DNA of 34,202 nucleotides from VBDM01 sp035280025 (GCA_035280025.1 DATEGT010000166.1:1-34202), one strand, 5' to 3'; shown: positions 8,332 through 16,792, numbered from the stretch's first letter. Notes: a model not told the origin generated them from the letters alone. Program-made: numbers and translations.

Positions 8332-9327
8332 TCAGAACGTATAGCCGAAGCGCTTTGCCGTCGCGTCGAGCTCGTCGAGCACCCGCACGAGCGGCGAAAG
8401 GTCGCGGTAGCGCTCGCAGATGCGGCGCAGATAGCCCATCACCCGCGGCTGATCTTTCAGGTATCCGTTCTTGCCGTCCCTGAAAGACAGCCGAGCGAAG
8501 ATCCCGAGCACCTTCAGCTGCCGCTGAGCGCCCATCCACTCGAAATCGCGGTAGAAGTCGGCGAAGTCTGCGGCGACAGGAAGGCTCGCCTTCCGTGCCC
8601 TCTCCCAGTACCGGACCGTCCAATCGATGATGCGCTCCTCTTCCCAGGCGACGTAGGCGTCGCGCAACAGGGAAACCAGGTCGTAGGTGATCGGGCCGTA
8701 CACGGCGTCCTGGAAGTCGAGAATGCCGGGGCAGGGTTCGCACACCATGAGGTTGCGCGAATGGTAGTCGCGGTGCACGAAGACTCGCGGCTGGGCGAGG
8801 TTGTTGGCGAGGATCGTGGAAAACGCATTTTCGAGGTTTTCGATCTGCGCGGGCGGGAGGTCTCGCCCCAGCTGCCGCGACACGTACCATTCGGGGAACA
8901 GGCGAAGCTCCTTTTCGAGCAGCACGCGATCGTAGTCGGGCAGCGCTCCGGGACGACTTGCCCCCTGAATCCGGACGAGCGCGTCGAGGGCGTGCCCGTA
9001 GAGCACGCCGGCGCTGCGCGCATCGAGCGCGCTCAGATAGGTCGTATCGCCGAGATCCGAGAGCAACAGGAACCCCTGCGCCAGGTCCTGCGCGTGGATC
9101 GCCGGAACGTGCACGCCGGCCTCGGAAAAGATCCGCGCCACCCTTACGAACGGCTCGCAGCTTTCCTTGTCGGGCGGGGCGTCCATCGCGATGAGCGAGG
9201 TGCGGGAGCTCCCTCCTCGGACGCGGAAGTAGCGCCGGAAACTTGCGTCGTCGGAGGCGGGATCGATGCTCAACCCCCCGCCCAGCGTCGCGTTCAGCCA
9301 TCGCCGCAGTTGCTCAGCGCGGTCCAA
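8332..9327 (-). CDS. amgK: N-acetylmuramate/N-acetylglucosamine anomeric kinase
   Basis: 331 residues, aminoglycoside-phosphotransferase fold. The catalytic loop VFVHRDYHSRNLMV (His-x-Asp with Asn five residues on) and the metal-site segment GILDFQDAVYGPITYDLVSL are intact in the second half. AmgK phosphorylates the anomeric carbon of MurNAc and GlcNAc recovered from murein, feeding MurU. The start is TTG at 9327, supported by a strong GGAGGAG Shine-Dalgarno immediately upstream and no nearby ATG. First gene of the minus-strand amgK-murU-pepP-ubiH run. The assignment rests on family motifs plus the murU and lptD neighbours. Confidence 0.9.
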   Translation of the reverse strand: MDRAEQLRRWLNATLGGGLSIDPASDDASFRRYFRVRGGSSRTSLIAMDAPPDKESCEPFVRVARIFSEAGVHVPAIHAQDLAQGFLLLSDLGDTTYLSALDARSAGVLYGHALDALVRIQGASRPGALPDYDRVLLEKELRLFPEWYVSRQLGRDLPPAQIENLENAFSTILANNLAQPRVFVHRDYHSRNLMVCEPCPGILDFQDAVYGPITYDLVSLLRDAYVAWEEERIIDWTVRYWERARKASLPVAADFADFYRDFEWMGAQRQLKVLGIFARLSFRDGKNGYLKDQPRVMGYLRRICERYRDLSPLVRVLDELDATAKRFGYTF

Positions 9328-9336
9328 AACTCCTCC

Positions 9337-9364
9337 GGAAACAAAGGATTGCCTTCACCACTGA
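9337..9364 (+). promoter_or_regulatory. Possible sigma-E-type promoter for lptD-surA
   Basis: GGAAACA at 9337-9343 and ACTGA at 9360-9364, separated by 16 nt, resemble the RpoE pattern GGAACTT-N15/16-TCTGA. It lies 55 nt upstream of the lptD ATG. In enterics lptD-surA is under sigma-E control, so a match here is biologically sensible. The hexamers are degenerate, and this is pattern-matching only. Confidence 0.3.
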
Positions 9365-9372
9365 TTTATGCG

Positions 9373-9399
9373 ATTTTAACACTCACTCCCGCTGCCCAA
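9373..9399 (-). promoter_or_regulatory. Possible sigma-70 promoter for amgK-murU-pepP-ubiH
   Basis: On the minus strand a TAAAAT -10-like box (five of six) occupies 9378-9373, with TTGGGC at 9399-9394 upstream. The 15-nt spacing is short and the -35 is poor. It lies 46 nt before the amgK TTG in the A+T-rich divergent gap, which is where a promoter must be. Confidence 0.35.
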
Positions 9400-9418
9400 T
9401 CGTCATCCCTCGCGCGAT

Positions 9419-11749
9419 ATGTCCTTTATTCCTGCCCGCTTCTCGGCGCTGGCAATCGCGTTGCTGTGCTCGGCTTCGGCGTGGAGCCAGGGCCAGGGAC
9501 TGCAGCTGCCGCGCCAGCAGCGGGTGAAACCGGACCCGAACGCGCCGATCACGCTGGAAGCGGACCGCATCGAAGGCGTCACCGGCAAAGGGACGAGCGC
9601 GCAGGGCAACGCGACCCTGAGGCGCGGCGACCTGTCGATCAGAGCGGATTCGCTCAGCTATTCCGAGGAAAGCGACGAGGTCGAGGCGAAGGGCGACGTT
9701 CGTCTCGAACGCGGCGCCGATAGGTTACGCGGTCCCAATCTCAGGTACTCGCTGAAAGACGCGACTGGGATGATCGAGAAACCGGAGTTTTCGCTCGCTC
9801 CGCGGCCCAGGGGCAATCAGGCGCCCGTTGCGGCGCGCGGACAGGCGGAGAGCGTGGAGTTTCTGGGGGAGGACAGATACCGGGTCAGGAACGGGCGCTT
9901 CACCTCCTGCAAGCCGGGCGACGACGGCTGGTACGTCCGCGCGAACGAGCTGGATCTCGACTTCACGCGTCAGGTGGGCACGGCGCACGGAGGGAGCGTG
10001 TACTTCGAAGGCGTGCCCGTCATTTACGCGCCGTCGATCAGTTTCTCGCTCAACAACGAGCGCAAATCGGGTTTCCTTCCGCTTCAGACCACGATCTCCG
10101 GCAAGAGCGGAATCGAGGTGGGCGTTCCTTACTACTTGAACCTGGCTCCCAACTACGACGCGACCCTGACGCCGCGCTATCTGCAGAAGCGCGGCACGCA
10201 GCTCGTCGAGCAGGCGCGCTACATGGAAAAGAACTACATCGCACAGCTCGACGCCGAGCAGCTTCCCAACGACCGGACTCTGGACGAAGGGCGCTCGTTG
10301 ATCAGCTTCATCGGAAGCTACAACCGCGACAGCAAGCTCCTCGGCAACCTCAACCTCAACAAGGTATCCGACGACAATTACTTCCGCGACCTGTCGACCC
10401 GCATCAACCTCACTTCCCAGACCACGCTGCCCCGCGAGGGCTCCGTGACCTACAACGGGACCTGGTGGGGCTCGGGCAGCTACTCGACGACGGCCCGCGT
10501 CCAGACGTTCCAGGTGCTGCAGGACCCGGAGGCTCCGATCACGGCTCCCTACGGCCGCACCCCTCAGCTCACTCTGACGACCCTGCGCCAGGACATCGGA
10601 GGGTTCGATTTCAGGTCGGCCGAGGAATTCGTCTATTTCAGCCACCCTACGCTGGTGACTGCAAAGCGCACGAGCATTTTTCCGAGCCTGAGCCTTCCCG
10701 TGATCGCGCCGCAGTACTTCATCACGCCGAGAGTGGCCTACAGCGCAGCCTACTATTCGCTCGATCAGAACACGGCGCCCGCGACGACGACGCGGCCGGG
10801 ACCGTCGCCGGCCAACGGCGGCGAGCCCGTGCCGCGCACGATCGGCCGCGCCCTGCCCATCTACAGCCTGGACAGCGGCCTCATCTACGAGAAGGAAACG
10901 CAGGCCTTCGGCCAGACGGTTACGCAAACGCTGGAGCCCAGGCTCTTCTACGTGTATATCCCGTTTCGCGACCAGAGACAGATCCCGCTGTTCGACACGG
11001 CGATCGCGGACTTCAACTACGCGCAGATTTTTTCCGAGAACATGTTCTCGGGGAACGATCGCATCAACGACGCGAACCAACTCACCGCCGCCGTGACCTC
11101 GCGCCTGCTGCTCCCCTCGAGCGGCCAGGAGGTAATGCGAGGGACGTTCGGCCAGCGCTACTACTTCAAGGACCAGCAGGTGACTCTCAATCCGACGGAC
11201 ACCCCGCGAACCTACAACGCGTCGAATCTCCTGGCCGCGCTGTCGGGGCGCCTGTCTTCGGCCTGGTCGATCGACGCCGGCACCGAATACGATCAGCGCG
11301 ATTTTCGCACCGAGCGCCTGACCCTCGCGGCGCGGTATCGGCCCGAGGGCTTGAGGACGCTCAACCTGAGCTACCGCTACCTCAGCGGGGACATCACCCA
11401 AACCGGGCCCACCAAGCAGATAGACGTGTCGGCGCAGTGGCCGCTCTTCGGCCGCTGGTACGGAGTCGGACGCTTCAACTACTCCCTCCAGGACAGCAAG
11501 ATCATCGAGACCATCGGCGGGTTCGAATACGCGGCGGGCTGCTGGACCACGCGCATCGTCCTGCAGAAGTTCGCGCTCACGGCCGGAACGACGAGCTCGA
11601 GCCTGTTCTTTCAGCTCGAGCTGAACGGCTTTTCGCGACTGGGGTCCAATCCGCTCGAAGCGCTCAGGCGCAACGTCCCCGGCTATCAGCGGATCAACGC
11701 TCCCTCCGCCGACGGCAAGCCGGACGAGCCCTTTGACCTCTACAATTGA
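9419..11749 (+). CDS. lptD: LPS-assembly protein LptD (outer membrane)
   Basis: 776 residues. LptD with LptE forms the outer-membrane translocon that inserts LPS in the outer leaflet. A signal peptide covers about residues 1-23 (hydrophobic ALAIALLCSASAWS). The periplasmic OstA/LptA-like jellyroll follows (about 40-150: ITLEADRIEGV, ADSLSYSEESDEVEAKGDV). The beta-barrel follows, with family blocks VYFEGVPVIYAPSISF, KSGFLPL, and near the end FEYAAGCWTTRIVLQKF. The mature protein has only two cysteines, 164 and 708, aligning with one of the two E. coli disulfides. First gene of lptD-surA-pdxA-rsmA; surA starts 7 nt after the stop. Confidence 0.97.
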   Translation: MSFIPARFSALAIALLCSASAWSQGQGLQLPRQQRVKPDPNAPITLEADRIEGVTGKGTSAQGNATLRRGDLSIRADSLSYSEESDEVEAKGDVRLERGADRLRGPNLRYSLKDATGMIEKPEFSLAPRPRGNQAPVAARGQAESVEFLGEDRYRVRNGRFTSCKPGDDGWYVRANELDLDFTRQVGTAHGGSVYFEGVPVIYAPSISFSLNNERKSGFLPLQTTISGKSGIEVGVPYYLNLAPNYDATLTPRYLQKRGTQLVEQARYMEKNYIAQLDAEQLPNDRTLDEGRSLISFIGSYNRDSKLLGNLNLNKVSDDNYFRDLSTRINLTSQTTLPREGSVTYNGTWWGSGSYSTTARVQTFQVLQDPEAPITAPYGRTPQLTLTTLRQDIGGFDFRSAEEFVYFSHPTLVTAKRTSIFPSLSLPVIAPQYFITPRVAYSAAYYSLDQNTAPATTTRPGPSPANGGEPVPRTIGRALPIYSLDSGLIYEKETQAFGQTVTQTLEPRLFYVYIPFRDQRQIPLFDTAIADFNYAQIFSENMFSGNDRINDANQLTAAVTSRLLLPSSGQEVMRGTFGQRYYFKDQQVTLNPTDTPRTYNASNLLAALSGRLSSAWSIDAGTEYDQRDFRTERLTLAARYRPEGLRTLNLSYRYLSGDITQTGPTKQIDVSAQWPLFGRWYGVGRFNYSLQDSKIIETIGGFEYAAGCWTTRIVLQKFALTAGTTSSSLFFQLELNGFSRLGSNPLEALRRNVPGYQRINAPSADGKPDEPFDLYN

Positions 11750-11756
11750 ACATCCG

Positions 11757-13070
11757 ATGAGACTTGTCCTGACCCTGATCGTGATGGTCGCGTGCGCTCC
11801 GGCGCTCGCCCAGGGCGCGCGCCCGGACCAGGCCGCCCGGGGCGGCGTCGATCTTCTCGACCGCATCGTCGCCATCGTCAACAAGGAAGTGATCACGCAG
11901 TTCGAGCTGAACGAGCGCATCGAACGGGTGCAGAAGGAACTGCAGCGCCGCGGAGGGGCTGGCATCGATCGCGCCGAGATCGAGCACCAGGTCCTCGACC
12001 GCCTCATCGTGGAGAAGGTGCAGCTCCAGCATGCCCGGGACACCGGCATGCGCGTCGACGACCTCGAGCTGGATCGGACCGTCAACCGGGTCGCCGAGAA
12101 CAACAAGCTCTCGCTAACGGAATTCAGACAGCGGCTCGAGAGCGATTCCGTCCCCTTCGACAAGTTTCGGGAGGAGCTGCGCAACGAGATTCTGCTGAGC
12201 CGGCTGCGCGACCGCGAAGTCACGAGCAAGCTTACGGTCAGCGAAGGCGAGATCGACAATTTTCTCGAGGACCAGAAGGAAAAGAAGGAGATCGGAACGG
12301 AATTCAACATCGCGCACATCCTGGTCCGGGTGCCGGAGCAGGCGACGCCGGCACAACTCGACGCCAGGCGCGCACGCGCTGAAGAGGTGGTCAAGCGCCT
12401 GAGGGACGGGGCCGACTTCAGCCAGGTCGCGGCGACCTACTCCGACGCGCCGGACGCGCTCCAGGGAGGAGCCATGGGCTGGCGCACCGAGCAGCGGTTG
12501 CCGGAACTGTTCGTCTCCGCTCTGGCGAAGCTCAAGCCGGGGGACGTGAGCGGAGCGTTCCGCAGCCCCGCCGGCTTCCACATCATCAAGCTCCTGGAGG
12601 AGCGGGGAGCGGGCGCCCCTCTCCTCGTGGAGCAGGCGCATGTGCGCCACATTCTCGTGCGCACCAACGACCTGGTTTCGGAGGACGAAGCCAAGCGGAA
12701 GCTGATCGCGCTGCGCGAGCGCATCGTCAACGGCGTGAACTTCGCCGAGCTCGCCCGCCTGAACTCGGACGACGGGTCGGCGTCGCGTGGCGGCGACCTG
12801 GGGTGGATCTATCCGGGGGACACCGTGCCCGAGTTCGAGCGGGCGTTCGCCGAGCTGAAGATCGGGGAAGTGAGCCAGCCCGTGAAGACCCCGTTCGGCT
12901 GGCATCTCATCCAGGTGCTCGAGCGGCGCACCGCGGACATGTCGTCGGACCGCAAGCGGGTCGAAGCGCGCAAGGCCCTGCTCGACAGGAAAGGCGACGA
13001 GGCCTACCAGGAGTGGCTGCGCCAGCTCCGCGATCGCGCCTACGTCGAGGTGCGGCTGGACGAGCGGTGA
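11757..13070 (+). CDS. surA: Periplasmic chaperone / peptidyl-prolyl isomerase SurA
   Basis: 437 residues. SurA escorts outer-membrane proteins, including LptD, through the periplasm. Signal peptide residues 1-18 (MRLVLTLIVMVACAPALA). N-terminal chaperone domain starts at LLDRIVAIVNKEVITQFEL. Two parvulin domains follow: the first from FNIAHILVRVP, the second from AHVRHILVRTN with SRGGDLGWIYPGD and GWHLIQVLERR. The C-terminal helix is present. The ATG at 11757 is chosen because it gives a clean signal peptide; the frame is open eight codons further upstream into lptD. Directly downstream of its client lptD. Confidence 0.97.
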   Translation: MRLVLTLIVMVACAPALAQGARPDQAARGGVDLLDRIVAIVNKEVITQFELNERIERVQKELQRRGGAGIDRAEIEHQVLDRLIVEKVQLQHARDTGMRVDDLELDRTVNRVAENNKLSLTEFRQRLESDSVPFDKFREELRNEILLSRLRDREVTSKLTVSEGEIDNFLEDQKEKKEIGTEFNIAHILVRVPEQATPAQLDARRARAEEVVKRLRDGADFSQVAATYSDAPDALQGGAMGWRTEQRLPELFVSALAKLKPGDVSGAFRSPAGFHIIKLLEERGAGAPLLVEQAHVRHILVRTNDLVSEDEAKRKLIALRERIVNGVNFAELARLNSDDGSASRGGDLGWIYPGDTVPEFERAFAELKIGEVSQPVKTPFGWHLIQVLERRTADMSSDRKRVEARKALLDRKGDEAYQEWLRQLRDRAYVEVRLDER

Positions 13071-13093
13071 GCGCGCGCTCGGAATCCCCGGTG

Positions 13094-14107
13094 ATGCGCC
13101 GGCCGGCCGTGCCCTCCGCCGCCGGCCGGGTCGCGCCCGTCGCGGTGACCTCCGGAGAACCCGCGGGCATCGGCCCGGAGATCTCGCTGGCACTGGCGAA
13201 CAGCCCCGTCGCGGCCCGCGTGGTCGTGCTCGGGGACCGGGAGATGCTCGAGGCACGCTCCCGGCAGGTGGGCGCCCGGGTGCGCCTGCGCGATCCCGGC
13301 TCGCCGGCGGAACCGGGATCGATCGCTTGCCTGCATCTCCCTCTGTCGCAGCCCTCTCGCGCCGGCTCGCTCGACCGCCGCAACGCGCCTTACGTCGTTT
13401 CCCTCATCGACCGGGCGATCGCGGGCTGCAAGACGGGCGAATTCGCGGCCATGGTTACCGCTCCGGTGCACAAGGGCGTCATCAACGACGGCGGCATAGC
13501 GTTCGTCGGTCATACGGAGTATCTCGCCGAGCATACCGGCACGGCTCACGTGGTAATGATGCTCGCGGGCGGGGGCCTGCGCGTCGCGCTCGCCACGACC
13601 CACCTTGCGCTGAAGGACGTGTCGCGCGAGCTCACCCGCGAGAGGCTGGAGCGCACGCTGCGGGTTCTACACGCAGAGCTCGAAGGCCGCTTTCGCATCG
13701 CGGCGCCGCGGATCCTGGTCGCGGCGCTCAATCCTCACGCCGGCGAAGGCGGATACTTCGGCCGCGAGGAATCGGAGGTCATCGAGCCGGTCCTCGCAAA
13801 GTTGCGCGCCGAGGGCATGCGGCTTTCCGGGCCTTTGCCTGCGGACACGCTCTTCGTTCCGGATCGCCTCGCCCGCGCCGACTGCGCGCTCGCGATGTAC
13901 CACGACCAGGGTCTGCCCGTGCTCAAGTACGCGAGCTTCGGAAGGGGCGTGAACATCACTCTCGGGCTGCCGATCATCCGCACGTCTGTCGACCACGGAA
14001 CGGCGGTCGACATTGCCGGAACCGGCCGGGCACGGGCCGACAGCCTGGTCGAGGCCGTCGAAGCCGCGATGGAAATGGCGCGGGCCGGGACGGGCCGGGA
14101 ACGCTAG
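13094..14107 (+). CDS. pdxA: 4-hydroxythreonine-4-phosphate dehydrogenase
   Basis: 337 residues (E. coli 329). NAD-dependent oxidation and decarboxylation of 4-phosphohydroxy-L-threonine on the DXP-dependent route to pyridoxal phosphate. Signature PVAVTSGEPAGIGPEISLAL near the N-terminus. Metal and substrate residues lie in FVGHTEYLAEHTG, AALNPHAGEGGYFG, AMYHDQGLPVLKY and SVDHGTAVDIAGTG. The ATG at 13094 gives a length close to the family norm. A GTG at 13067, overlapping the surA stop as GTGA, is a real alternative adding nine residues and would match the coupling style of this genome. Confidence 0.95.
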   Translation: MRRPAVPSAAGRVAPVAVTSGEPAGIGPEISLALANSPVAARVVVLGDREMLEARSRQVGARVRLRDPGSPAEPGSIACLHLPLSQPSRAGSLDRRNAPYVVSLIDRAIAGCKTGEFAAMVTAPVHKGVINDGGIAFVGHTEYLAEHTGTAHVVMMLAGGGLRVALATTHLALKDVSRELTRERLERTLRVLHAELEGRFRIAAPRILVAALNPHAGEGGYFGREESEVIEPVLAKLRAEGMRLSGPLPADTLFVPDRLARADCALAMYHDQGLPVLKYASFGRGVNITLGLPIIRTSVDHGTAVDIAGTGRARADSLVEAVEAAMEMARAGTGRER

Positions 14108-14112
14108 GTCCC

Positions 14113-14925
14113 GTGGCGACGCGCCGGCACGTTCCGCGCAAAAGATTCGGCCAGCACTTTCTCGTCGATGCGGCGATCGTGGAGCGCATCGTCGGCGCGA
14201 TCGATCCGGGGCGAAGCGATCATGTCGTCGAGATCGGCCCGGGTCTGGGAGCGCTGACCGTACCCCTGCTCGCGCGGCTGGACCACCTGCACGTCATCGA
14301 GATCGATCGGGATCTGAGCGAGCGCCTGCGCGAGAGGCATCCCGCGGACCGGCTGACCGTGCACCAGGCCGACGCGCTCGAGTTCGATTTCGCTGCGCTG
14401 CCCGCGCCCCTGAGGGTCGCAGGCAATCTGCCCTACAACATCTCGACCCCGCTCCTGTTCCATGCCGCCGCCGCGGCGAGCCGGTGCACGGATCTGCACT
14501 TCATGCTTCAGCAGGAGGTGGTCGATCGGATGGTGGCCGAGCCTTCGGCGTCCGAGTACGGGCGGCTGTCGGTGATGCTCCAGTACCGGTTCCGCGTCGA
14601 GCAGCTTTTCGAAGTGCCGCCGCGGGCGTTCCGGCCGGAGCCCAAGGTTCGCTCCGCTCTGGTGCGGCTCGTTCCGCGGTCCGCAGACGAGCTCGACGCC
14701 CGGAGCGAATCCGGCTTGTCCCGCGTGGTCGCCCGGGCATTCTCGATGCGCCGAAAGACGCTGAGAAATACGCTCGCCGGCGTGATGTCCGGAAGCGAGC
14801 TCGAGCAAATCGGCATCGACCCTGGCAAACGGGCGCAGGAGCTTCCGGTTGCGGCCTTTGTCACGATCGCCAATCGGCTCGCGGACTCCGGAACTGGACC
14901 CCGCCGACGGGCGCTGGCAAAATAG
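14113..14925 (+). CDS. rsmA: 16S rRNA dimethyladenosine transferase (A1518/A1519)
   Basis: 270 residues. RsmA/KsgA dimethylates two adjacent adenosines in the 3' terminal helix of 16S rRNA. Motifs in order: KRFGQHFLVD, the SAM-binding HVVEIGPGLGALTVPLL, VIEIDRDLSERL, the catalytic NLPYNISTPLLF, FMLQQEVVDRM, and the C-terminal domain with RAFSMRRKTLRNTL. The GTG start at 14113 lies 5 nt after the pdxA stop, with AGG just upstream. pdxA-rsmA adjacency is common in proteobacteria. Confidence 0.97.
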   Translation: MATRRHVPRKRFGQHFLVDAAIVERIVGAIDPGRSDHVVEIGPGLGALTVPLLARLDHLHVIEIDRDLSERLRERHPADRLTVHQADALEFDFAALPAPLRVAGNLPYNISTPLLFHAAAAASRCTDLHFMLQQEVVDRMVAEPSASEYGRLSVMLQYRFRVEQLFEVPPRAFRPEPKVRSALVRLVPRSADELDARSESGLSRVVARAFSMRRKTLRNTLAGVMSGSELEQIGIDPGKRAQELPVAAFVTIANRLADSGTGPRRRALAK

Positions 14926-14938
14926 TGTATAGATACAC
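14925..14938. promoter_or_regulatory. Perfect 14-bp palindrome upstream of the unknown 223-aa gene
   Basis: GTGTAT-AG-ATACAC: two perfect 6-bp arms around a 2-bp centre, beginning on the last base of the rsmA stop. It is an A+T-rich island of 46 bp between rsmA and the next gene, and looks like an operator or a promoter region (TATAGA and TATGAAT lie here). No factor can be named. Short palindromes can arise by chance. Confidence 0.4.
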
Positions 14939-14971
14939 GTATGAATAGCAGAGCTTTGTCAGGGGATGACC

Positions 14972-15643
14972 ATGGGGCTTCTTGACGACCTGAAAAAACA
15001 GGCGGACCTGGTAAAGACCCAGCAGATTCATCAGCAGAGTCTGCAGGGAGACAAGCTCAAGCTTGTCGAAGACAAGATGAAACAGACGTTCCAGTACGTG
15101 CACGAGCTGCTCAAGCAGCTCGGCATCGTCAAGCCGACCAGTCCCCTGGTCTATTCGATTCCCGGCGTGACCGATTTCCGGAATCTGGTGTTCGCGGAAT
15201 CGTTCATCGATTACCGGAAAAAGAAGATCAACGACAAGGAGTACTTCGACACGGTCCACTTCTTCATCAAGTGGGCGGGTCCGGACGTTTACACCACCGA
15301 GAAGGACATGCCTCCGGCGATGCAACGCATCCGCGAGGCGCTCTGGCTCAGCAAGGTCAAGTTCATCGAGGAAGAGAAGAAGAACGCCAAGGGATTCGTC
15401 GTCGGCGCCAAGTTCATCGTGCCCGCGTCGATCCTGACCGACATCATCTTCAAGGCCGACCACGAGCAGGGCAGGCTGCACTTCCAGACCACGCACATGT
15501 TCGGCCTCGGCGTGGAGTACCTCTCCGTGCCCGCGGCGGACATCACCGACGCGATGCTGGACGATCTTGCCAAGGCGCTGATCGGCCAGCAGAGCGACAT
15601 CCGCAAATACCGGGTGGCCGGCACCCCGGGAATGTTCCGCTAG
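14972..15643 (+). CDS. Conserved-looking cytoplasmic protein of unknown function
   Basis: 223 residues; I do not recognise the family. No signal peptide or membrane segment. The N-terminal 50 residues are charged and amphipathic (GLLDDLKKQADLVKTQQIHQ onward) and probably helical or coiled-coil. A mixed alpha/beta region follows with FFIKWAGPDVYTTEKDMP and FVVGAKFIVPASILTDIIF. The end is GTPGMFR. Two ATGs are possible, at 14966 and 14972. AGGGG at 14961-14965 abuts the first and lies 6 nt from the second, so the second is preferred. It follows rsmA but has its own 46-bp gap with a palindrome. Coding is supported by codon-like composition and a lone long frame. Confidence 0.85.
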   Translation: MGLLDDLKKQADLVKTQQIHQQSLQGDKLKLVEDKMKQTFQYVHELLKQLGIVKPTSPLVYSIPGVTDFRNLVFAESFIDYRKKKINDKEYFDTVHFFIKWAGPDVYTTEKDMPPAMQRIREALWLSKVKFIEEEKKNAKGFVVGAKFIVPASILTDIIFKADHEQGRLHFQTTHMFGLGVEYLSVPAADITDAMLDDLAKALIGQQSDIRKYRVAGTPGMFR

Positions 15644-15683
15644 ACCGGGACCGTACGCCGCGACCGGAGCCGCCGCCGGTCTA
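15641..15683. terminator. Inverted repeat spanning two convergent stop codons
   Basis: TAGACCGG (15641-15648) and CCGGTCTA (15676-15683) are perfect inverted repeats. Each begins with the stop codon of a convergent gene: the unknown 223-aa gene on plus, gloA on minus. Eight base pairs with a 27-nt G+C-rich loop could act as a bidirectional transcription end, but no T-run follows on either side. Confidence 0.35.
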
Positions 15684-16064
15684 CTTCCGCTGTATCAGCT
15701 CGATCTTGTAAGCGTCGGGATCCTCGACGAAAGCGATCACGGTCGTACCGTGCTTCATCGGCCCGGCCTCGCGAGTGACCTTCCCGCCTCGCCGCTTCAC
15801 CTCTTCGCAGGCCTTGTAGGCGTCGTCGACCGCGATCGCAACGTGGCCGTACGCGGTTCCCAGCTCGTATTTGTCCACGCCCCAGTTGTAAGTCAGCTCC
15901 AGGACGGCGGTGTCGGCCTCCTCGCCGTAACCGACGAAGGCGAGGGTGAACTTGCCGTCGGGATAGTCGTTCTTCCGCAGCAGCCGCATGCCGAGAACCT
16001 CCGTGTAGAAGCACAGCGACCGGTCGAGGTCGCCCACACGAAGCATTGTGTGCAGGATTCGCAT
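15681..16064 (-). CDS. gloA: Lactoylglutathione lyase (glyoxalase I)
   Basis: 127 residues. Isomerises the hemithioacetal of methylglyoxal and glutathione to S-lactoylglutathione. All four metal ligands fall where they do in the E. coli Ni enzyme: His5 (MRILHTMLRV), Glu56 (AVLELTYN), His74 (YGHVAIAV) and Glu122 (YKIELIQ). The ATG at 16064 has AGGAG seven bases upstream. Last gene of the long minus-strand run and 14 nt after plsC. It converges on the unknown 223-aa gene. Confidence 0.97.
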   Translation of the reverse strand: MRILHTMLRVGDLDRSLCFYTEVLGMRLLRKNDYPDGKFTLAFVGYGEEADTAVLELTYNWGVDKYELGTAYGHVAIAVDDAYKACEEVKRRGGKVTREAGPMKHGTTVIAFVEDPDAYKIELIQRK

Positions 16065-16078
16065 CGGTTCTCTCCTAT

Positions 16079-16792
16079 TCAGGCCCGGGGGCACAGGGCG
16101 AGCATGCGCCCCTCGATCCATCTCTCGACTGCCGCGTTCAGCGATTCGGGTGTATGGGCGCCGGAGTCGATCGGCGCGCCGATCTCTACCGTTACTTTCC
16201 CGGGTCGCTTGATGAAGGCCTTCCGGCCCCAGAGCAGCCCGGCGTTGTGGGCGACCGGCACGACGGGGACGCGGCAGTGCACGGCGAGCCAGGCGCCTCC
16301 CGGGTGGTACTTCCCCTTGCTCCCGGGCGGCACCCGGGTTCCTTCGGGGAAGATGGCGATCCAGAACCCTTGCGCAAGCCGCTTGCAGCCCAGCTCGGCC
16401 ATGCGCTTGAGCGCGCGGACGCCGCTCGAGCGGTCGATGGCGATCGGGCTCGCGAGCGCGAGCCCCCACCCGAAGAATGGAATCCACAGCAGCTCGCGCT
16501 TGAGTACCAGCACCTGGGGCGGGAAGATCACCTGGAAGGCAAGCGTTTCCCACGCCGATTGGTGCTTGGAGAGGATCACGGCGGGCCTGGTCGGCAGGTT
16601 CTCCGCGCCGATGACCTCGTAGTCGATGCCGAGCACGTGCTTTGCGAGCCAGATCGTGACGCGCGACCAGCCGGAAATGACGCGGTAGCGCGCAAGACGC
16701 GGCAAGGGGAAGGTGGCGAGCGCGAGGATCGAGTAGGGCGGCGTGATCAGGATCTGCGCCAGGGCGAAAGCGACCGAGCGCAGAGCGATCAT
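16079..16792 (-). CDS. plsC: 1-acyl-sn-glycerol-3-phosphate acyltransferase
   Basis: 237 residues. Makes phosphatidic acid by acylating lysophosphatidic acid at the inner membrane. The N-terminal 30 residues are hydrophobic (FALAQILITPPYSILALATF). Motif I reads SKHQSAWETLAF, with Glu rather than Asp at the HX4D position. Motif III is FPEGTRVPPGSKGKYHPGGA. The ATG at 16792 overlaps the gmhB stop (ATGA). The acyl-chain substrate is inferred from family. Some relatives acylate other lysolipids. Confidence 0.92.
   Translation of the reverse strand: MIALRSVAFALAQILITPPYSILALATFPLPRLARYRVISGWSRVTIWLAKHVLGIDYEVIGAENLPTRPAVILSKHQSAWETLAFQVIFPPQVLVLKRELLWIPFFGWGLALASPIAIDRSSGVRALKRMAELGCKRLAQGFWIAIFPEGTRVPPGSKGKYHPGGAWLAVHCRVPVVPVAHNAGLLWGRKAFIKRPGKVTVEIGAPIDSGAHTPESLNAAVERWIEGRMLALCPRA

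Noticed and set aside
9725..12394. 889-codon open frame on the minus strand across lptD-surA
   Set aside because: It is a shadow of the plus-strand lptD and surA frames in high-G+C DNA. The product has no recognisable domain and is Arg/Ser-rich.
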